In this document: piece by piece, positions 7,650-16,785 of the stretch | How positions within the stretch are numbered: the stretch's first letter is position 1 | Layout of the letters: each line of letters begins with the position of its first letter | Assembly (NCBI GenBank): GCA_903899825.1 | Contig: CAIUKU010000190.1 | Span: forward strand, 1 to 33,360 | Direction of reading: 5' to 3' | DNA from: an uncultured Bacteroidales bacterium | GTDB taxonomy: Bacteria; Bacteroidota; Bacteroidia; Bacteroidales; JACABE01 | DNA: 33,360 nt | Notes under the pieces: generated by a model | What the model was told of the DNA's origin: nothing | What the model saw: only the letters and a program-made list of their open reading frames with translations | Databases searched by the model: none | Program-made: the position numbers and the translations under genes

Positions 7650-10382
7650 ATGAAAATCCAGAAAAAAACCATATATATCGCGATACTGTCTTTACTTGCT
7701 GTAATTATATTGATTTCAGCCTACAACTATTATCGCAGGTTAAAACAACCCATTGCAGCTGTTATTGATGCCATTCCGCCAGACGCGCTACTATTTTCTG
7801 AATTCAACAATGTAGTAAATTTGTGGAATGCAAACAGTTCTTCCAACCAGATATGGAAGGAATTGCAAAAATTGCCTTTTTTTGCCAAAGCGGGTAATGA
7901 TCTTTTATTTATCAATTCCCTTCTCAATGCCAATACTGAAATAAAAACCATATTAAGCTCAAATAAATCTTATCTGTCACTGCATGTTACAGCTATGGAC
8001 AGTCTTGCTTTGCTTTATCTTATTAATGTTCCTCCAACCTTTGATGTTGCTGGCATTAAAACCATGCTGAAAGAGGCAGGCATCAAAGACATCACACATC
8101 GTAAGTTTGAAGGCGTCCATATTTATAGTACAACATCCAGTTCAGCAATTTATTATTATAGTGTTTACAAAGGTGTTTTTATGGGGAGCTTTTGTGAAAA
8201 ACTGCTTGAGAAAGCTATTTTGCAACTAAACAGCAATACTTCTATTGTCAATGATGAGGACTTTTTTAATCTCAAAACTACTGCCGGAAAAAAAGTGGAT
8301 GCCAATATCTATATCAATTATGCCAATATAAGCAGCTGGCTGCAATCCTTTATCAATAAAGTAACAGCCATGGATATGCAAATTTTATCTGATTTTGCAA
8401 AATGGACTGAATTGGATATGTTTGTCAAAAACAATCAGTTGTTGTTGAATGGATATACTTCAGTTGGAAAAGCCGGTTCATCCTATCTCAGCATATTTGC
8501 GGGTGAAGCAGCACAGGAAGTTCAGATTACCAAAATTTTACCTCAAAACACATTGTTGTTTGCAGATGTAAATTTCAGCAATTATTCCGGTTATCATTTG
8601 AAGTATAAAAATTTTCTTAAAGAAAATGACAAATTGACTGAATATGAGAAGAAACTTTCTGGTTTGAATCTTCAGGTAAAATTCAACTTACGGGATAATT
8701 TTATCCAATGGATGGGAAATGAATTTGCAGTAGTCGTCTTGCAAAGCGAAACAAATTTTGATGAGAACACCTATGTAGTGTGTCGCAGCAATAATTCAAA
8801 ACTGGCTGATTCCAGTCTGAAAGCCATCGCAGCAGCATCACAGCAAAATGGAACTGAAACGGAGAAAGCTATTGTAAGTAATAATATCCGTATGACTGAT
8901 TTGCTAAAAACCATGTTGGGTGGAGCTTGTCCTTCATTTAAGGAATGCTGGTATGAAGTAGCCAATGAATTTGTAATATTTGGAGGAAGTAAACAAGCCA
9001 TCAGCAATTACAGAGATGCATTCAGTTCGGGAGAAATACTGGCAAACTCAAAAGATTATGCTGAATATGCTGCCAACATTCCCGCTAAATCAAATATATA
9101 TGCCTATATCAACCTAAGGCTGGCTGCCAATTATCTGATGAACTTAATGAAAGCGACCCATACGCCGGCTTTTGGCAATATATTTCCCGTTTTGCAGGGA
9201 TTTCAAAAATTATCGATTCAGCTGAGTACCGAAGACCAGCGGTTTTATACCACTGTCAATTTCAACTTTAAAGGAAATGAGAATCTAAAACCCATAGAAG
9301 CGCCGGTACAGGCACAAGTCATTAGTCCTGGCAGTGAAACCAGTTTGGATGCTGCTATGATCAGACGTCCCTATATTGTAAAAAACACGGCCATCAATGA
9401 TAAGAGTATTATTGTTTTTGATGCATCCAACAAAATGTATTTGATGAACAAAGACGGAATCATTCAATGGAAAATACCCATTGATGGCAAACCCATCAGT
9501 GATGTATTTGAAGTAGATTATTTGAAGAACAACAAAATATATTACCTCTTCAATACCGAAAACAGCATTTACCTGATAGATGCCAAAGGAAACAAAGCAG
9601 AAGGATATCCCGTAAAACTTTCCAGCAAAGCCACATCGGGACTCTGTCTTATAGATTATGAGAAAAAACGGGACTACCGCATGGCTATTGCAGGCAACGA
9701 CAGAAAAATACATTATTTCAACATCAAAGGCGAAACAGTTAGGGATTTTAAATCGCCAACTACAAAAGATAGAGTGGAAATGACGCCCCAGCATATTATT
9801 TTCGGAGGCAAAGACAATATTATTGTGACTGATAAATCGGGTAATATCCTGATTCTTGACCGTAAAGGCAGCGAACGCATAAAAATAAAAACATCTTTTA
9901 CAGCAAATACTGCTTCTAAATGCTATTATGATGGAAAATACCTGATTACCAATGATAAAAATGGCAAGCTTCAATTTATTTCATCAAATGGAACTGTAGA
10001 TACCAAAGTATTTAAAACAATCTCGGGCAATCCAACGTTTGTTTATGAGGATTTCAACAACGATGGTAACAAAGACTTCATTTTCCTTTCTTCATCAGAA
10101 TTGAATGTTTGCAAAAAAGATGGCAAAGTGATTTTTAACTATAAATTCAAAAATACAGTCAACCCTGTTCTCCGGTTTTATAACAATACTCAAAGAGGCA
10201 ATCTGATTGCGGTCGTGGGAAAAGACATGAATCAACTGTATATATTCAATAAAGAAGGTTTGATGGACGAATCTTTGACATTTAAAGGAGAATGCATGCC
10301 GGATATTGCTCCTTTGTTCGACAAAAAGCAGTTGAATTTGCTTACAGGATCTGGAAATAAGTTGTTGAAGTATACGTTTTAA
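7650..10382 (+). CDS. Membrane-anchored DUF3352-like protein with C-terminal propeller-like region
   Basis: A 910-aa protein with one N-terminal hydrophobic segment (about 8-27) and no cleavage site, so probably anchored facing the periplasm. Residues about 40-550 begin IPPDALLFSEFNN and resemble the DUF3352 family of Bacteroidota, whose function is unknown. From about 570 to the end the sequence has repeated strand-turn units with aspartate-rich turns (MNKDGIIQW, IDAKGNK, ITDKSGNILILDRKG, NDKNGKLQF). One calcium-binding-like motif DFNNDGNKDF lies near residue 800. Together these look like a beta-propeller of PQQ/FG-GAP type. The domain assignments come from pattern memory only. The stop codon is followed directly by a 9-bp tandem array. 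Confidence 0.75.
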   Translation: MKIQKKTIYIAILSLLAVIILISAYNYYRRLKQPIAAVIDAIPPDALLFSEFNNVVNLWNANSSSNQIWKELQKLPFFAKAGNDLLFINSLLNANTEIKTILSSNKSYLSLHVTAMDSLALLYLINVPPTFDVAGIKTMLKEAGIKDITHRKFEGVHIYSTTSSSAIYYYSVYKGVFMGSFCEKLLEKAILQLNSNTSIVNDEDFFNLKTTAGKKVDANIYINYANISSWLQSFINKVTAMDMQILSDFAKWTELDMFVKNNQLLLNGYTSVGKAGSSYLSIFAGEAAQEVQITKILPQNTLLFADVNFSNYSGYHLKYKNFLKENDKLTEYEKKLSGLNLQVKFNLRDNFIQWMGNEFAVVVLQSETNFDENTYVVCRSNNSKLADSSLKAIAAASQQNGTETEKAIVSNNIRMTDLLKTMLGGACPSFKECWYEVANEFVIFGGSKQAISNYRDAFSSGEILANSKDYAEYAANIPAKSNIYAYINLRLAANYLMNLMKATHTPAFGNIFPVLQGFQKLSIQLSTEDQRFYTTVNFNFKGNENLKPIEAPVQAQVISPGSETSLDAAMIRRPYIVKNTAINDKSIIVFDASNKMYLMNKDGIIQWKIPIDGKPISDVFEVDYLKNNKIYYLFNTENSIYLIDAKGNKAEGYPVKLSSKATSGLCLIDYEKKRDYRMAIAGNDRKIHYFNIKGETVRDFKSPTTKDRVEMTPQHIIFGGKDNIIVTDKSGNILILDRKGSERIKIKTSFTANTASKCYYDGKYLITNDKNGKLQFISSNGTVDTKVFKTISGNPTFVYEDFNNDGNKDFIFLSSSELNVCKKDGKVIFNYKFKNTVNPVLRFYNNTQRGNLIAVVGKDMNQLYIFNKEGLMDESLTFKGECMPDIAPLFDKKQLNLLTGSGNKLLKYTF

Positions 10383-10463
10383 GTGCCTTGAGTACTAAGA
10401 GTACTTGGAGTGCCTTGAGTACTTGGAGTACTTGGAGTGTATGGAGTACTTGGAGTAATTAAG
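10383..10463. repeat. Nonamer tandem array after the 910-aa gene
   Basis: Nine 9-bp units in exact register, built from GTACTTGGA, GTGCCTTGA and close variants, start at the base after the TAA stop. The 14-mer GTGCCTTGAGTACT occurs at 10383 and 10410, and again in reverse complement at 30662-30675. Confidence 0.92.
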
Positions 10464-10537
10464 TAGTTAGTGAAATAAAAATAAATGAGAGACTTATTGA
10501 AAATTCATAATAGATAGTTTTATAAACAACATATAAT

Positions 10538-11101
10538 TTGATAGAAACACTTATACGACTGGATACGCAATTGTTTCTTTTGCTCAATGGCATTCACAAT
10601 TCATTTTTTGACGAGGTGATGTGGTGGCTGAGTAGCAAAACGATATGGATTCCGATGTATGCTTTTTTTCTTTATTTGATTATAAAGCAATATAAAAAGC
10701 AAAGCTGGATGATACTTCTGGTGATTATCATCAGCGTTACACTGGCCGATAGTTTGTCGGTAGCATTGTTTAAGAATGTATTTATGCGATGGCGACCTTC
10801 TCACAATCCTGATTTGGAAACTCTGATACACTTAGTTAAAAATTATAAAGGCGGAAGTTATGGTTTTGTGTCTTCCCATGCAGCCAATACCTTCGCATTG
10901 GCTGTGGCTTTATCTCATTTTTTAAAAAAGAAGTTCAGGTATTTTCCCTTTTTTATATTTAGCTGGGCAGCTTTGGTAAGCTACAGCCGAATATACCTTG
11001 GCGTGCATTATCCGGGAGATGTAATTTGCGGGGCAATGTTCGGTAGTTTTGTGTCATTCATTGTAATTAAAGCTTATTATTTAATAAGAAAAAAGTATTA
11101 A
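10538..11101 (+). CDS. PAP2 family phosphatase
   Basis: A 187-aa integral membrane phosphatase of the PAP2 superfamily, which includes phosphatidic acid, phosphatidylglycerophosphate and undecaprenyl-pyrophosphate phosphatases. The three signature motifs are present: K79-x6-RP (R86, P87), SSHA with the catalytic H114, and SR-x5-H-x3-D (S150, R151, H157, D161). About five or six helices are predicted by eye. The start is TTG at 10538: the N-terminus IETLIRLDTQLFLLLNG is typical of the family and the next Met, at 28, is too late. Lipid-carrier recycling is plausible, but the substrate cannot be read from the sequence. Confidence 0.9.
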   Translation: MIETLIRLDTQLFLLLNGIHNSFFDEVMWWLSSKTIWIPMYAFFLYLIIKQYKKQSWMILLVIIISVTLADSLSVALFKNVFMRWRPSHNPDLETLIHLVKNYKGGSYGFVSSHAANTFALAVALSHFLKKKFRYFPFFIFSWAALVSYSRIYLGVHYPGDVICGAMFGSFVSFIVIKAYYLIRKKY

Positions 11102-11368
11102 AGTATTGATAATTCTTTATTTACCTGTTTTTTAGTATTTTTGTTACTTTAAACTAAGTATTTGATTTTCTGATTTTTCGATTGTACAGTGGTTTGCTTC
11201 ATAAGAAGTATAATAAAGAAATTGAAATGAAAAACAACTAAAAACTTAACTTAGTAATCTGAATGTAAAAGGATTATTCACTCACAGCCATAGAGCAGGC
11301 TGCAAAAAAATAGTTTTTATCTGTTTATAATTTGTTATTTGCCTCTATTTCATTAATTTGATTATCTT

Positions 11369-11401
11369 AAACCTAACAGGTTTTTGAAACCTGTTAGGTT
11401 T
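11369..11401. repeat. Palindrome AAACCTAACAGGTTT/AAACCTGTTAGGTTT
   Basis: Two 15-base arms (11369-11383 and 11387-11401) are perfect reverse complements around a 3-base loop. Each arm is itself an inverted repeat of AAACCT/AGGTTT, so the element has nested symmetry. A related element of the same design lies at 28606-28638. Confidence 0.85.
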
Positions 11402-11407
11402 TCCCGG

Positions 11408-11435
11408 AATAATCATCAGTCTGTGTGTCAAAATT
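11408..11435 (+). repeat. Dispersed motif AATAATCAT-N5-TGTGTGT, copy a
   Basis: AATAATCAT, five bases, then TGTGTGTCAAAATT. It lies 6 bases after the palindrome at 11369-11401. Other copies are at 11548-11575 and 28561-28588, with a diverged copy at 28645-28675. Confidence 0.7.
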
Positions 11436-11547
11436 TTTTTGTCAAAAATGTTTCATATGTTTATTTTAAAAATTATTTATTTGTACATATGGAATTACTC
11501 ACATGTTTAATTATTATTTAATGTGTCCGTGAACTTCGTTTCGCCAA

Positions 11548-11575
11548 AATAATCATCCAAGTGTGTGTGAATATT
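11548..11575 (+). repeat. Dispersed motif AATAATCAT-N5-TGTGTGT, copy b
   Basis: AATAATCAT, five bases, then TGTGTGTGAATATT, in the same orientation as copy a and 140 bases downstream of it. Confidence 0.7.
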
Positions 11576-11838
11576 ATCACATGGCTCGTTACATATTATG
11601 AATGTTTTAGAAACATATATATCTGAAATTCATAACTTTTAAAAATTTAAAGTTTCGTAAAAGAAAGAACAAGCGAAAACTTTAAAAATATAACATTTCT
11701 CGAGCTTATTAAAAATTAATAAAATATTTAAAAAACCAATTATTGAAAAATTTGTTATCTTTATCACACTTTTGAATATAGCAAAAATGCTTTTTAATTA
11801 AAATCATTATTCATTATATATTATATATTTCTAGCAAT

Positions 11839-12747
11839 ATGAAAAAACTTTGGATACTCATCTTTTCATTTTTTTTTGGTTCAGCAATGGCACAGACTCA
11901 AGTACCTGAGGGTGGATTTAACAATTGGACACCATCTTCGCTGAACAGTTATTATGAGCCAAGCGGAGGTTGGTGGACCTCATTAAACGCCTTGTCAGCA
12001 CTTGGAGCACCAGTAACTGTTAGCCGTAGTACTGATGTGCATTCAGGGACGTATGCTGCCAAAATGGAAACCAAGAAATGGGGCACTTTCCTGATTGCTG
12101 GCTTATTGGGTTCAGGCAATTTTGTGATGGCATCGCCCTATATTATGCTGGGTAAACCATTTACCGACAAACCATCAAAGTTCAAAGGTTGGTATAAATA
12201 TATGCCGGTTAGTGGAGACTCTGCAGGGGGAGTTGCAATGCTCACCAGGTTCAATATGGGAACGGGTAAAACGGACACCATAGCCAAAGCTAATATAATG
12301 TTTAAAAATAGCGTTTCGATATATACCGAGTTCAACTTAGATTTTGACTACAAAATTACAGGCTTAAATCCCGATACCATTATAATGGTGTTTACCTCAA
12401 GTGCTGATGGTGGAAATTTCAATGGGCAGGTTGGCAGTACGCTTTTAATTGATGATGTTTCGTTGGAATATATTACTGGTTTGCAGGAAGTTTTTATGCC
12501 GGAATTTTTGGTGAATGTATACCCTTCACCTGCCAATAAGGATGTTTCTCTGGAATTTAATACCTCAAATCCTGAAAAATTGCGGTGTCATGTATATGCA
12601 ATTGACGGTCGTTTTATGAAGTCTTTTTCTCCAATAGGAAAAAATCACCAGCTTGATGTCTCAACATGGCAGCAGGGCAGCTATATTTTACAGGCATGGA
12701 TGGGCAATAGCCTGGTTTCCTCAGCAAAATTTGTTGTACTACATTGA
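11839..12747 (+). CDS. Secreted PCMD-like protein with T9SS sorting domain
   Basis: A 302-aa exported protein. The signal peptide covers 1-18 (SAMA|Q). Residues about 22-212 look like the PCMD (putative carbohydrate metabolism) domain: VPEGGFNNW, a GGWWTS segment, HSGTYAAKMET, a KGWYKYMP strand, and TLLIDDVSLEY at the end. This is a jelly-roll-like fold common in Bacteroidota surface proteins. A T9SS sorting domain fills about 225-302 (VNVYPSPANKD). The gene overlaps the following barrel gene by four bases (TTGA), so the two products probably act together at the cell surface. No enzymatic residues can be named; glycan binding is a family-level guess. Confidence 0.8.
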   Translation: MKKLWILIFSFFFGSAMAQTQVPEGGFNNWTPSSLNSYYEPSGGWWTSLNALSALGAPVTVSRSTDVHSGTYAAKMETKKWGTFLIAGLLGSGNFVMASPYIMLGKPFTDKPSKFKGWYKYMPVSGDSAGGVAMLTRFNMGTGKTDTIAKANIMFKNSVSIYTEFNLDFDYKITGLNPDTIIMVFTSSADGGNFNGQVGSTLLIDDVSLEYITGLQEVFMPEFLVNVYPSPANKDVSLEFNTSNPEKLRCHVYAIDGRFMKSFSPIGKNHQLDVSTWQQGSYILQAWMGNSLVSSAKFVVLH

Positions 12748-13457
12748 AAAAGCTGCTGCTTATAATATTAGTTTTCTTTTGCTGTTTTGGAGACGCATTT
12801 CCTCAAAACATCAGCATTGGGGTTGGGTTTAACTACGGTGGTCCTTTACCAACTGAGTTCAAGGACAGCACTTCCGGAAACCCAATTTTGGGATTGATGG
12901 CCGGAATGTCTTATAATATCCCTATTAGTAAACGATTTTCATTTTCAATGGCATTGTATTATTCATTCCGCGGTGTGGAATACAGTCAGAGTCTTACCCG
13001 TGATACATTGTTTACGGTAGTACTTAATGGAATAAGCGGTCAAGTGCCTTCCTTTTACACAGCCTATGTAAACGGAGCCATGCGTTTGCATTATATAGAC
13101 ATTCCTTTATTGATATATTACCGGATAAAGAAATTTCAATTGATGTTTGGCCCCTACTTTTCGGTCCTTGTGGCAGGTAAAGATGCAGGCAATGTTCGCG
13201 TTGTAATAGGGTCAGGCGGCTTTTTCGATGACTACATCGAAACCTATGACAATTTTAATGCAATACGCAAAGTGGAACAAGGCTTTATGATAGGTTCAAA
13301 TATGCCCATTTATAAAAGAATCAGTATCGAAACCAAGGTTTCCCGCAGTTTTTTTAGCCTTTACAGCCCGGGAAAATTACCCGACAGGGGGCAGGGAGGA
13401 GGTAAAATGTTCAATACATTTGTGCATATGGGGATAGTTTATAAATTTAAATTGTGA
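12744..13457 (+). CDS. Outer-membrane beta-barrel protein (PorT-like / OMP_b-brl family)
   Basis: A 237-aa protein with a signal peptide (1-20, FGDAFPQ) followed by alternating amphipathic strands. It ends in an aromatic-rich strand (HMGIVYKFKL), as expected of an eight-stranded outer-membrane barrel. The start is TTG at 12744 within the TTGA overlap with the upstream stop; the signal peptide begins at once (MKKLLLIILVFF), so no later start works. Translational coupling to the PCMD-like gene is likely. The specific role is not recognisable. Confidence 0.8.
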   Translation: MKKLLLIILVFFCCFGDAFPQNISIGVGFNYGGPLPTEFKDSTSGNPILGLMAGMSYNIPISKRFSFSMALYYSFRGVEYSQSLTRDTLFTVVLNGISGQVPSFYTAYVNGAMRLHYIDIPLLIYYRIKKFQLMFGPYFSVLVAGKDAGNVRVVIGSGGFFDDYIETYDNFNAIRKVEQGFMIGSNMPIYKRISIETKVSRSFFSLYSPGKLPDRGQGGGKMFNTFVHMGIVYKFKL

Positions 13458-13590
13458 AAAAAGTCAACGGGTTTAGCTTAAACCCCTGGCAACAAATGGA
13501 GATGGGGTGAAACTCTTTATCCATTAAAAATCCAACAACATCAGATTACAATTTGACTCTAAAATTTAATTTAAAACGGAAATACAAAAA

Positions 13591-13827
13591 ATGAAAAAAA
13601 TATTTGACTTAGGAAATACATTGGTAATTATAACAACTTTTATTCTTTTTGCAATTGCACTTTTTACGACAGGTTTTACAAAAGATTTATTACTGGAAAC
13701 CGGGGTTTTATTAATCTCAATTAAAATAATAATTATGAACCGATTACATTTAAATTCAAACAAAGAAATATTAAAAAAATTGGATGAACTAAACGATAAA
13801 CATAATCAGCCGAATAGTAATCAATAA
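13591..13827 (+). CDS. Small membrane protein, function unknown
   Basis: A 78-aa protein with two hydrophobic helices (about 9-28 and 33-50) and a charged, probably coiled C-terminal tail (NKEILKKLDELNDKHNQ). It starts at ATG 13591. I recognise no family. It sits 34 bases before the next barrel gene on the same strand. Its composition looks like a real membrane protein, but the size makes the call less certain. Confidence 0.6.
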   Translation: MKKIFDLGNTLVIITTFILFAIALFTTGFTKDLLLETGVLLISIKIIIMNRLHLNSNKEILKKLDELNDKHNQPNSNQ

Positions 13828-13861
13828 AAAAATTGTTATTATAATATCATAAAATAAAAAA

Positions 13862-14605
13862 ATGAAACCATTAATATATTTAATTTTCATTTTATTTCTG
13901 CTTTTATTCCTGAAGATTTCTGTAAATGCTCAGGCAATTATTGATATTGAAACCGGAGCTGTTTTCAATGGTTATAATGATGTTCGCATTCCTGGCGATA
14001 AGGGTACACTCTTTTCTCTTAATGATGATTTAAAAGCTAAAACAAAAATATTTTACCGTTTGAGAGCAAGTTATAAAATAAAATCCCGACATACAATTTC
14101 ATTATTATATGCACCTCTTGAAACTAAATCAGAAGGAAGTATTACAAATGACATTTTTTTTGAAGGAGTTATATTTCCTGCAAATATTCCCCTTAACGGC
14201 ACCTATAAATTTAATTCTTACAGGTTAACTTACAGATATGATATTGTAAATAAACCCAAAATTGTTTTTGGATTAGGGTTCACTGCAAAAATCAGAGATG
14301 CCAGAATTAGTCTTTCATCGCTTGATATGGCTGCTGAGAAAACTAATGTCGGATTTGTACCGATTATTAATTTTAATCTTTTCTGGAAGATTGATGATAA
14401 AATTGGACTTCTTCTGGATGGTGATGCTTTGGCTGCACCTCAGGGCAGAGCCGAAGATGTTTTGATTGCAGCTACATATAAGTTCTCGGACATTTTTCGC
14501 TTCAGGGCAGGTTATCGGGTACTGGAAGGAGGTGCAGATAATGATACAGTCTATAATTTTGCTTTATTTCATTATGTAACACTTGGTTTTAGCATAAACT
14601 TTTAA
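13862..14605 (+). CDS. Outer-membrane beta-barrel protein, function unknown
   Basis: A 247-aa protein with a signal peptide ending near residue 24 (VNAQA). The rest is made of alternating strands such as SYRLTYRYDI and FRFRAGYRVL, and it ends in a barrel-type strand HYVTLGFSINF with terminal Phe. It is probably an eight- to ten-stranded outer-membrane barrel. I cannot assign a specific family. The next gene follows after 18 bases, so they may share a transcript. Confidence 0.75.
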   Translation: MKPLIYLIFILFLLLFLKISVNAQAIIDIETGAVFNGYNDVRIPGDKGTLFSLNDDLKAKTKIFYRLRASYKIKSRHTISLLYAPLETKSEGSITNDIFFEGVIFPANIPLNGTYKFNSYRLTYRYDIVNKPKIVFGLGFTAKIRDARISLSSLDMAAEKTNVGFVPIINFNLFWKIDDKIGLLLDGDALAAPQGRAEDVLIAATYKFSDIFRFRAGYRVLEGGADNDTVYNFALFHYVTLGFSINF

Positions 14606-14623
14606 TGATAATTGTACAAACAA

Positions 14624-15076
14624 ATGAGCAATCTAATTAGTGTAAAAGAATATGTTGCGTTTGCACTCCAAACCAATGATCTGGGAGTGCTGGCAACTGA
14701 GGGCGATGGTCAGCCTCATGCGAGTTTGGTTGCAATTACTCCCATGGATAATTTTGAACATTTGATTTTTGCAACCTATCGCAACACTTTAAAATACAAG
14801 AATCTGATAAAAAATGGGAAGCTTGCTATTCTTTTTGAAAACAGAAGTGCCTTAAGTTTGAGTCAGCCAGATATTGCTGTATTAACAGCTTTTGGATATG
14901 CCAAAGAAATTGATATTGCTATTTATGATAAGGTTCTTCAAGCACACTTATTGAGACATCCTGAATTGGAGTCATTTCTGTTATCTGATGATTGCTGTAT
15001 TTTTCAGGTTAAAGTAAATGCCTATCAAATGGTAAGAGGGATTGATGATATTAATTGGTGGAATATTACGGAATAG
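14624..15076 (+). CDS. Pyridoxamine 5'-phosphate oxidase-like split-barrel flavoprotein
   Basis: A 150-aa protein of the PNPOx-like FMN-binding split-barrel superfamily. The N-terminal half shows the fold: LGVLATEGDGQPHASLVAITPMD (about 20-42), then HLIFATYRNTLKYKNLIKNGKLAILFENR. Members include PNP oxidases, heme-degrading HugZ-like proteins and F420/FMN reductases; the substrate here is open. ATG 14624 is preferred over TTG 14612 by codon preference. It lies upstream of SOUL and TspO genes on the same strand. Confidence 0.8.
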   Translation: MSNLISVKEYVAFALQTNDLGVLATEGDGQPHASLVAITPMDNFEHLIFATYRNTLKYKNLIKNGKLAILFENRSALSLSQPDIAVLTAFGYAKEIDIAIYDKVLQAHLLRHPELESFLLSDDCCIFQVKVNAYQMVRGIDDINWWNITE

Positions 15077-15296
15077 TGAATTGTCAGATAAATTGAGAAA
15101 TAAAGAAAATTATTGCTCTAAAACAACATTTTACTTTAAGTTTATTATTTTTAATAAAAAAACGAATCTCAAACTTATATTATTTAAACTTGTTAATTCT
15201 AGAATATTTTACATTATTTAACTTCTTCACATGCTGTTGAAGTCATATTTTATAAAGAAATTATTTTTATTGACTCACAATTTACTTATATGAAAA

Positions 15297-15899
15297 ATGA
15301 AAACAATTATTATAATACTTATTGTTGCAATTACTGTATTTCTTATATTTCAAAGCTTTTTGCTTATGTCTGCAAATAAAACCGAAGAACAAAAATATAC
15401 TGTCGTTTTTCAAGAAAAAGATTTCGAAATCAGGTTTTATCCTGCAGCAACCATAGCAACAATTAGTTCGAATGCTAAAACTTACAAGGATTTATCGGGG
15501 CCAGGCTTCCGGAAATTGGCAGGCTATATTTTTGGAGGTAACGAGGAGGGTAAAAAAATCCCTATGACTTCGCCTGTGCATATGGATGTTAATGATTCGG
15601 CATCAACCATGAGTTTTATTATGCCATCATCATTAAATGATGAAGACCTTCCAAAACCAAATGACCCTGATGTTATCATTTCAAAAACAAAAGATGAATA
15701 TGTTGCCATAATTCGCTTTAGCGGGTTTGCATCTGATAAAGATTTAAATTTTTATTCAGAAAAACTTCAAAATATCTTAAATGAAAAAGGTATTATTTCA
15801 TACGGACATTATCGATTTTTGGGCTATAATCCACCATTTCAATTTATTGGCAGAAGAAACGAAATTATTGTGTCAGTTGAATGGGAAAAAAATAAATAA
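15297..15899 (+). CDS. SOUL family heme-binding protein
   Basis: A 200-aa protein with an N-terminal hydrophobic helix (about 3-22), then a SOUL/HBP domain. Typical segments are FEIRFYPAATIA (43-54), KLAGYIFGGNEEGKKIPMTSPVHM (73-96), and the C-terminal YNPPFQFIGRRNEIIVSV. Family members bind heme or other tetrapyrroles, so a membrane-anchored heme- or porphyrin-binding role is expected. The ATG at 15297 begins the helix. A 220-bp A/T-rich gap separates it from the upstream gene. Confidence 0.9.
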   Translation: MKTIIIILIVAITVFLIFQSFLLMSANKTEEQKYTVVFQEKDFEIRFYPAATIATISSNAKTYKDLSGPGFRKLAGYIFGGNEEGKKIPMTSPVHMDVNDSASTMSFIMPSSLNDEDLPKPNDPDVIISKTKDEYVAIIRFSGFASDKDLNFYSEKLQNILNEKGIISYGHYRFLGYNPPFQFIGRRNEIIVSVEWEKNK

Positions 15900-15902
15900 A
15901 TC

Positions 15903-16124
15903 AAAAATTGATTTTTTACTTAAAAATGGCTTGCTTATTTTATTCATTATATGGAGTTTGCCTTTAATATTTTACCTGAGCAAATATCGTAAGATATTAT
16001 ACTAGATGATAATAGGAAAATAAACATTAAACATGATTTTGTGAAAGAACTTAGAGCAGTTTTTGGAAACATCTATCCTGATAATCAAAATTACCTTAAA
16101 TTAAGGAATTTTTATCGGACTTAA
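15903..16124 (+). pseudogene. Possible remnant of a small gene between SOUL and tspO
   Basis: Two short open stretches look more protein-like than expected by chance. One at 15903-16005 reads as a transmembrane helix (NGLLILFIIWSLPLIFYLSKYRK). The other at 15993-16124 reads in another frame and ends AVFGNIYPDNQNYLKLRNFYRT. They overlap slightly, as would result from an old frameshift. No good start codon or recognisable family. It may be nothing. Confidence 0.25.
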
Positions 16125-16198
16125 AGTATGATTAATAAAATAGCTGCATAGATGGATTAATCTCAAATTTGTTTCAAAAACATTAAATTAATTTCAGT

Positions 16199-16678
16199 AT
16201 GAATAAATCCCAAATTATCAAACTATTAGCATCACTTATATTGCCTTTAGGTTTAGGATCCATAGCAGGAATTTATACAGCAGAGGCAATCCCTGAATGG
16301 TATGCATCCCTTAATAAACCATCGTTCAATCCACCAAACTGGGTGTTTGGCCCGGTATGGACATCGCTTTACCTTCTTATGGGAATTTCTTTATTTATGA
16401 TCTGGAAACAAAATGCCAGCAAAGAACGCAATCTGGCAGTTTTTATTTTTTTGTTACAGCAATTACTTAACTTTGGCTGGAGTTTTATCTTTTTTTATTT
16501 CAATAGGATTGGATTAGCATTGCTTGAAATCATGCTGTTATGGATTAGTATTATTGTTATGATGGTTTCTTTCTATAAAATCAAGCCATTGGCCGCATAT
16601 CTTAATATTCCTTATTTGTTATGGGTAAGCTTTGCAGCGATTCTTAATTTAGCTTATTTTTTTCTGAACAGAAGTTAG
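16199..16678 (+). CDS. tspO: TspO/MBR family protein
   Basis: A 159-aa inner-membrane protein with five helices. It has the tryptophan-rich signature of TspO: NKPSFNPPNWVFGPVWTSLY (39-58), LLQQLLNFGWSFIFFYFNRIG (85-105) and a final helix with LAYFF. TspO proteins bind and help degrade porphyrins and affect stress and pigment responses; the mammalian homologue also binds cholesterol. It is encoded 299 bp after the SOUL gene and 107 bp before the esterase gene. Confidence 0.94.
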   Translation: MNKSQIIKLLASLILPLGLGSIAGIYTAEAIPEWYASLNKPSFNPPNWVFGPVWTSLYLLMGISLFMIWKQNASKERNLAVFIFLLQQLLNFGWSFIFFYFNRIGLALLEIMLLWISIIVMMVSFYKIKPLAAYLNIPYLLWVSFAAILNLAYFFLNRS

Positions 16679-16785
16679 TGTCAACATAGAAAAATTATAT
16701 ATTATCTCATTGGGATATTTGATTTTGAAAAATTAAAATCATATTTCATATGCAATTGAAAATAAATTATTAAAGATTGTAAATC

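Larger units (their letters stand above)
11102..11838. other. 737-bp gene-free region with palindrome and repeated motif
   Basis: No convincing coding frame on either strand. It holds the 33-bp palindrome at 11369-11401 and two copies of the AATAATCAT-N5-TGTGTGT motif (11408-11435 and 11548-11575). A very A/T-rich stretch leads up to the next gene, with TATCTTTA at 11756-11763, one base from the -7 consensus. No tRNA or riboswitch fold was recognised. Confidence 0.6.

Noticed and set aside
9285..9974. A 229-codon open frame on the minus strand inside the 910-aa gene
   Set aside because: It is fully antisense to a well-formed plus-strand coding sequence and its translation is rich in Phe, Ile and Cys with no domain pattern.
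11102..11838. CRISPR array or tRNA in the long gene-free region
   Set aside because: There are no regularly spaced identical repeats and no cloverleaf-like arms; the repeats seen are two motif copies 140 bases apart and one palindrome.
15781..15899. Plus-strand frame overlapping the end of the SOUL gene
   Set aside because: The overlapping part is a frame shadow of the SOUL C-terminus; only the part beyond the SOUL stop was kept, as a low-confidence remnant.
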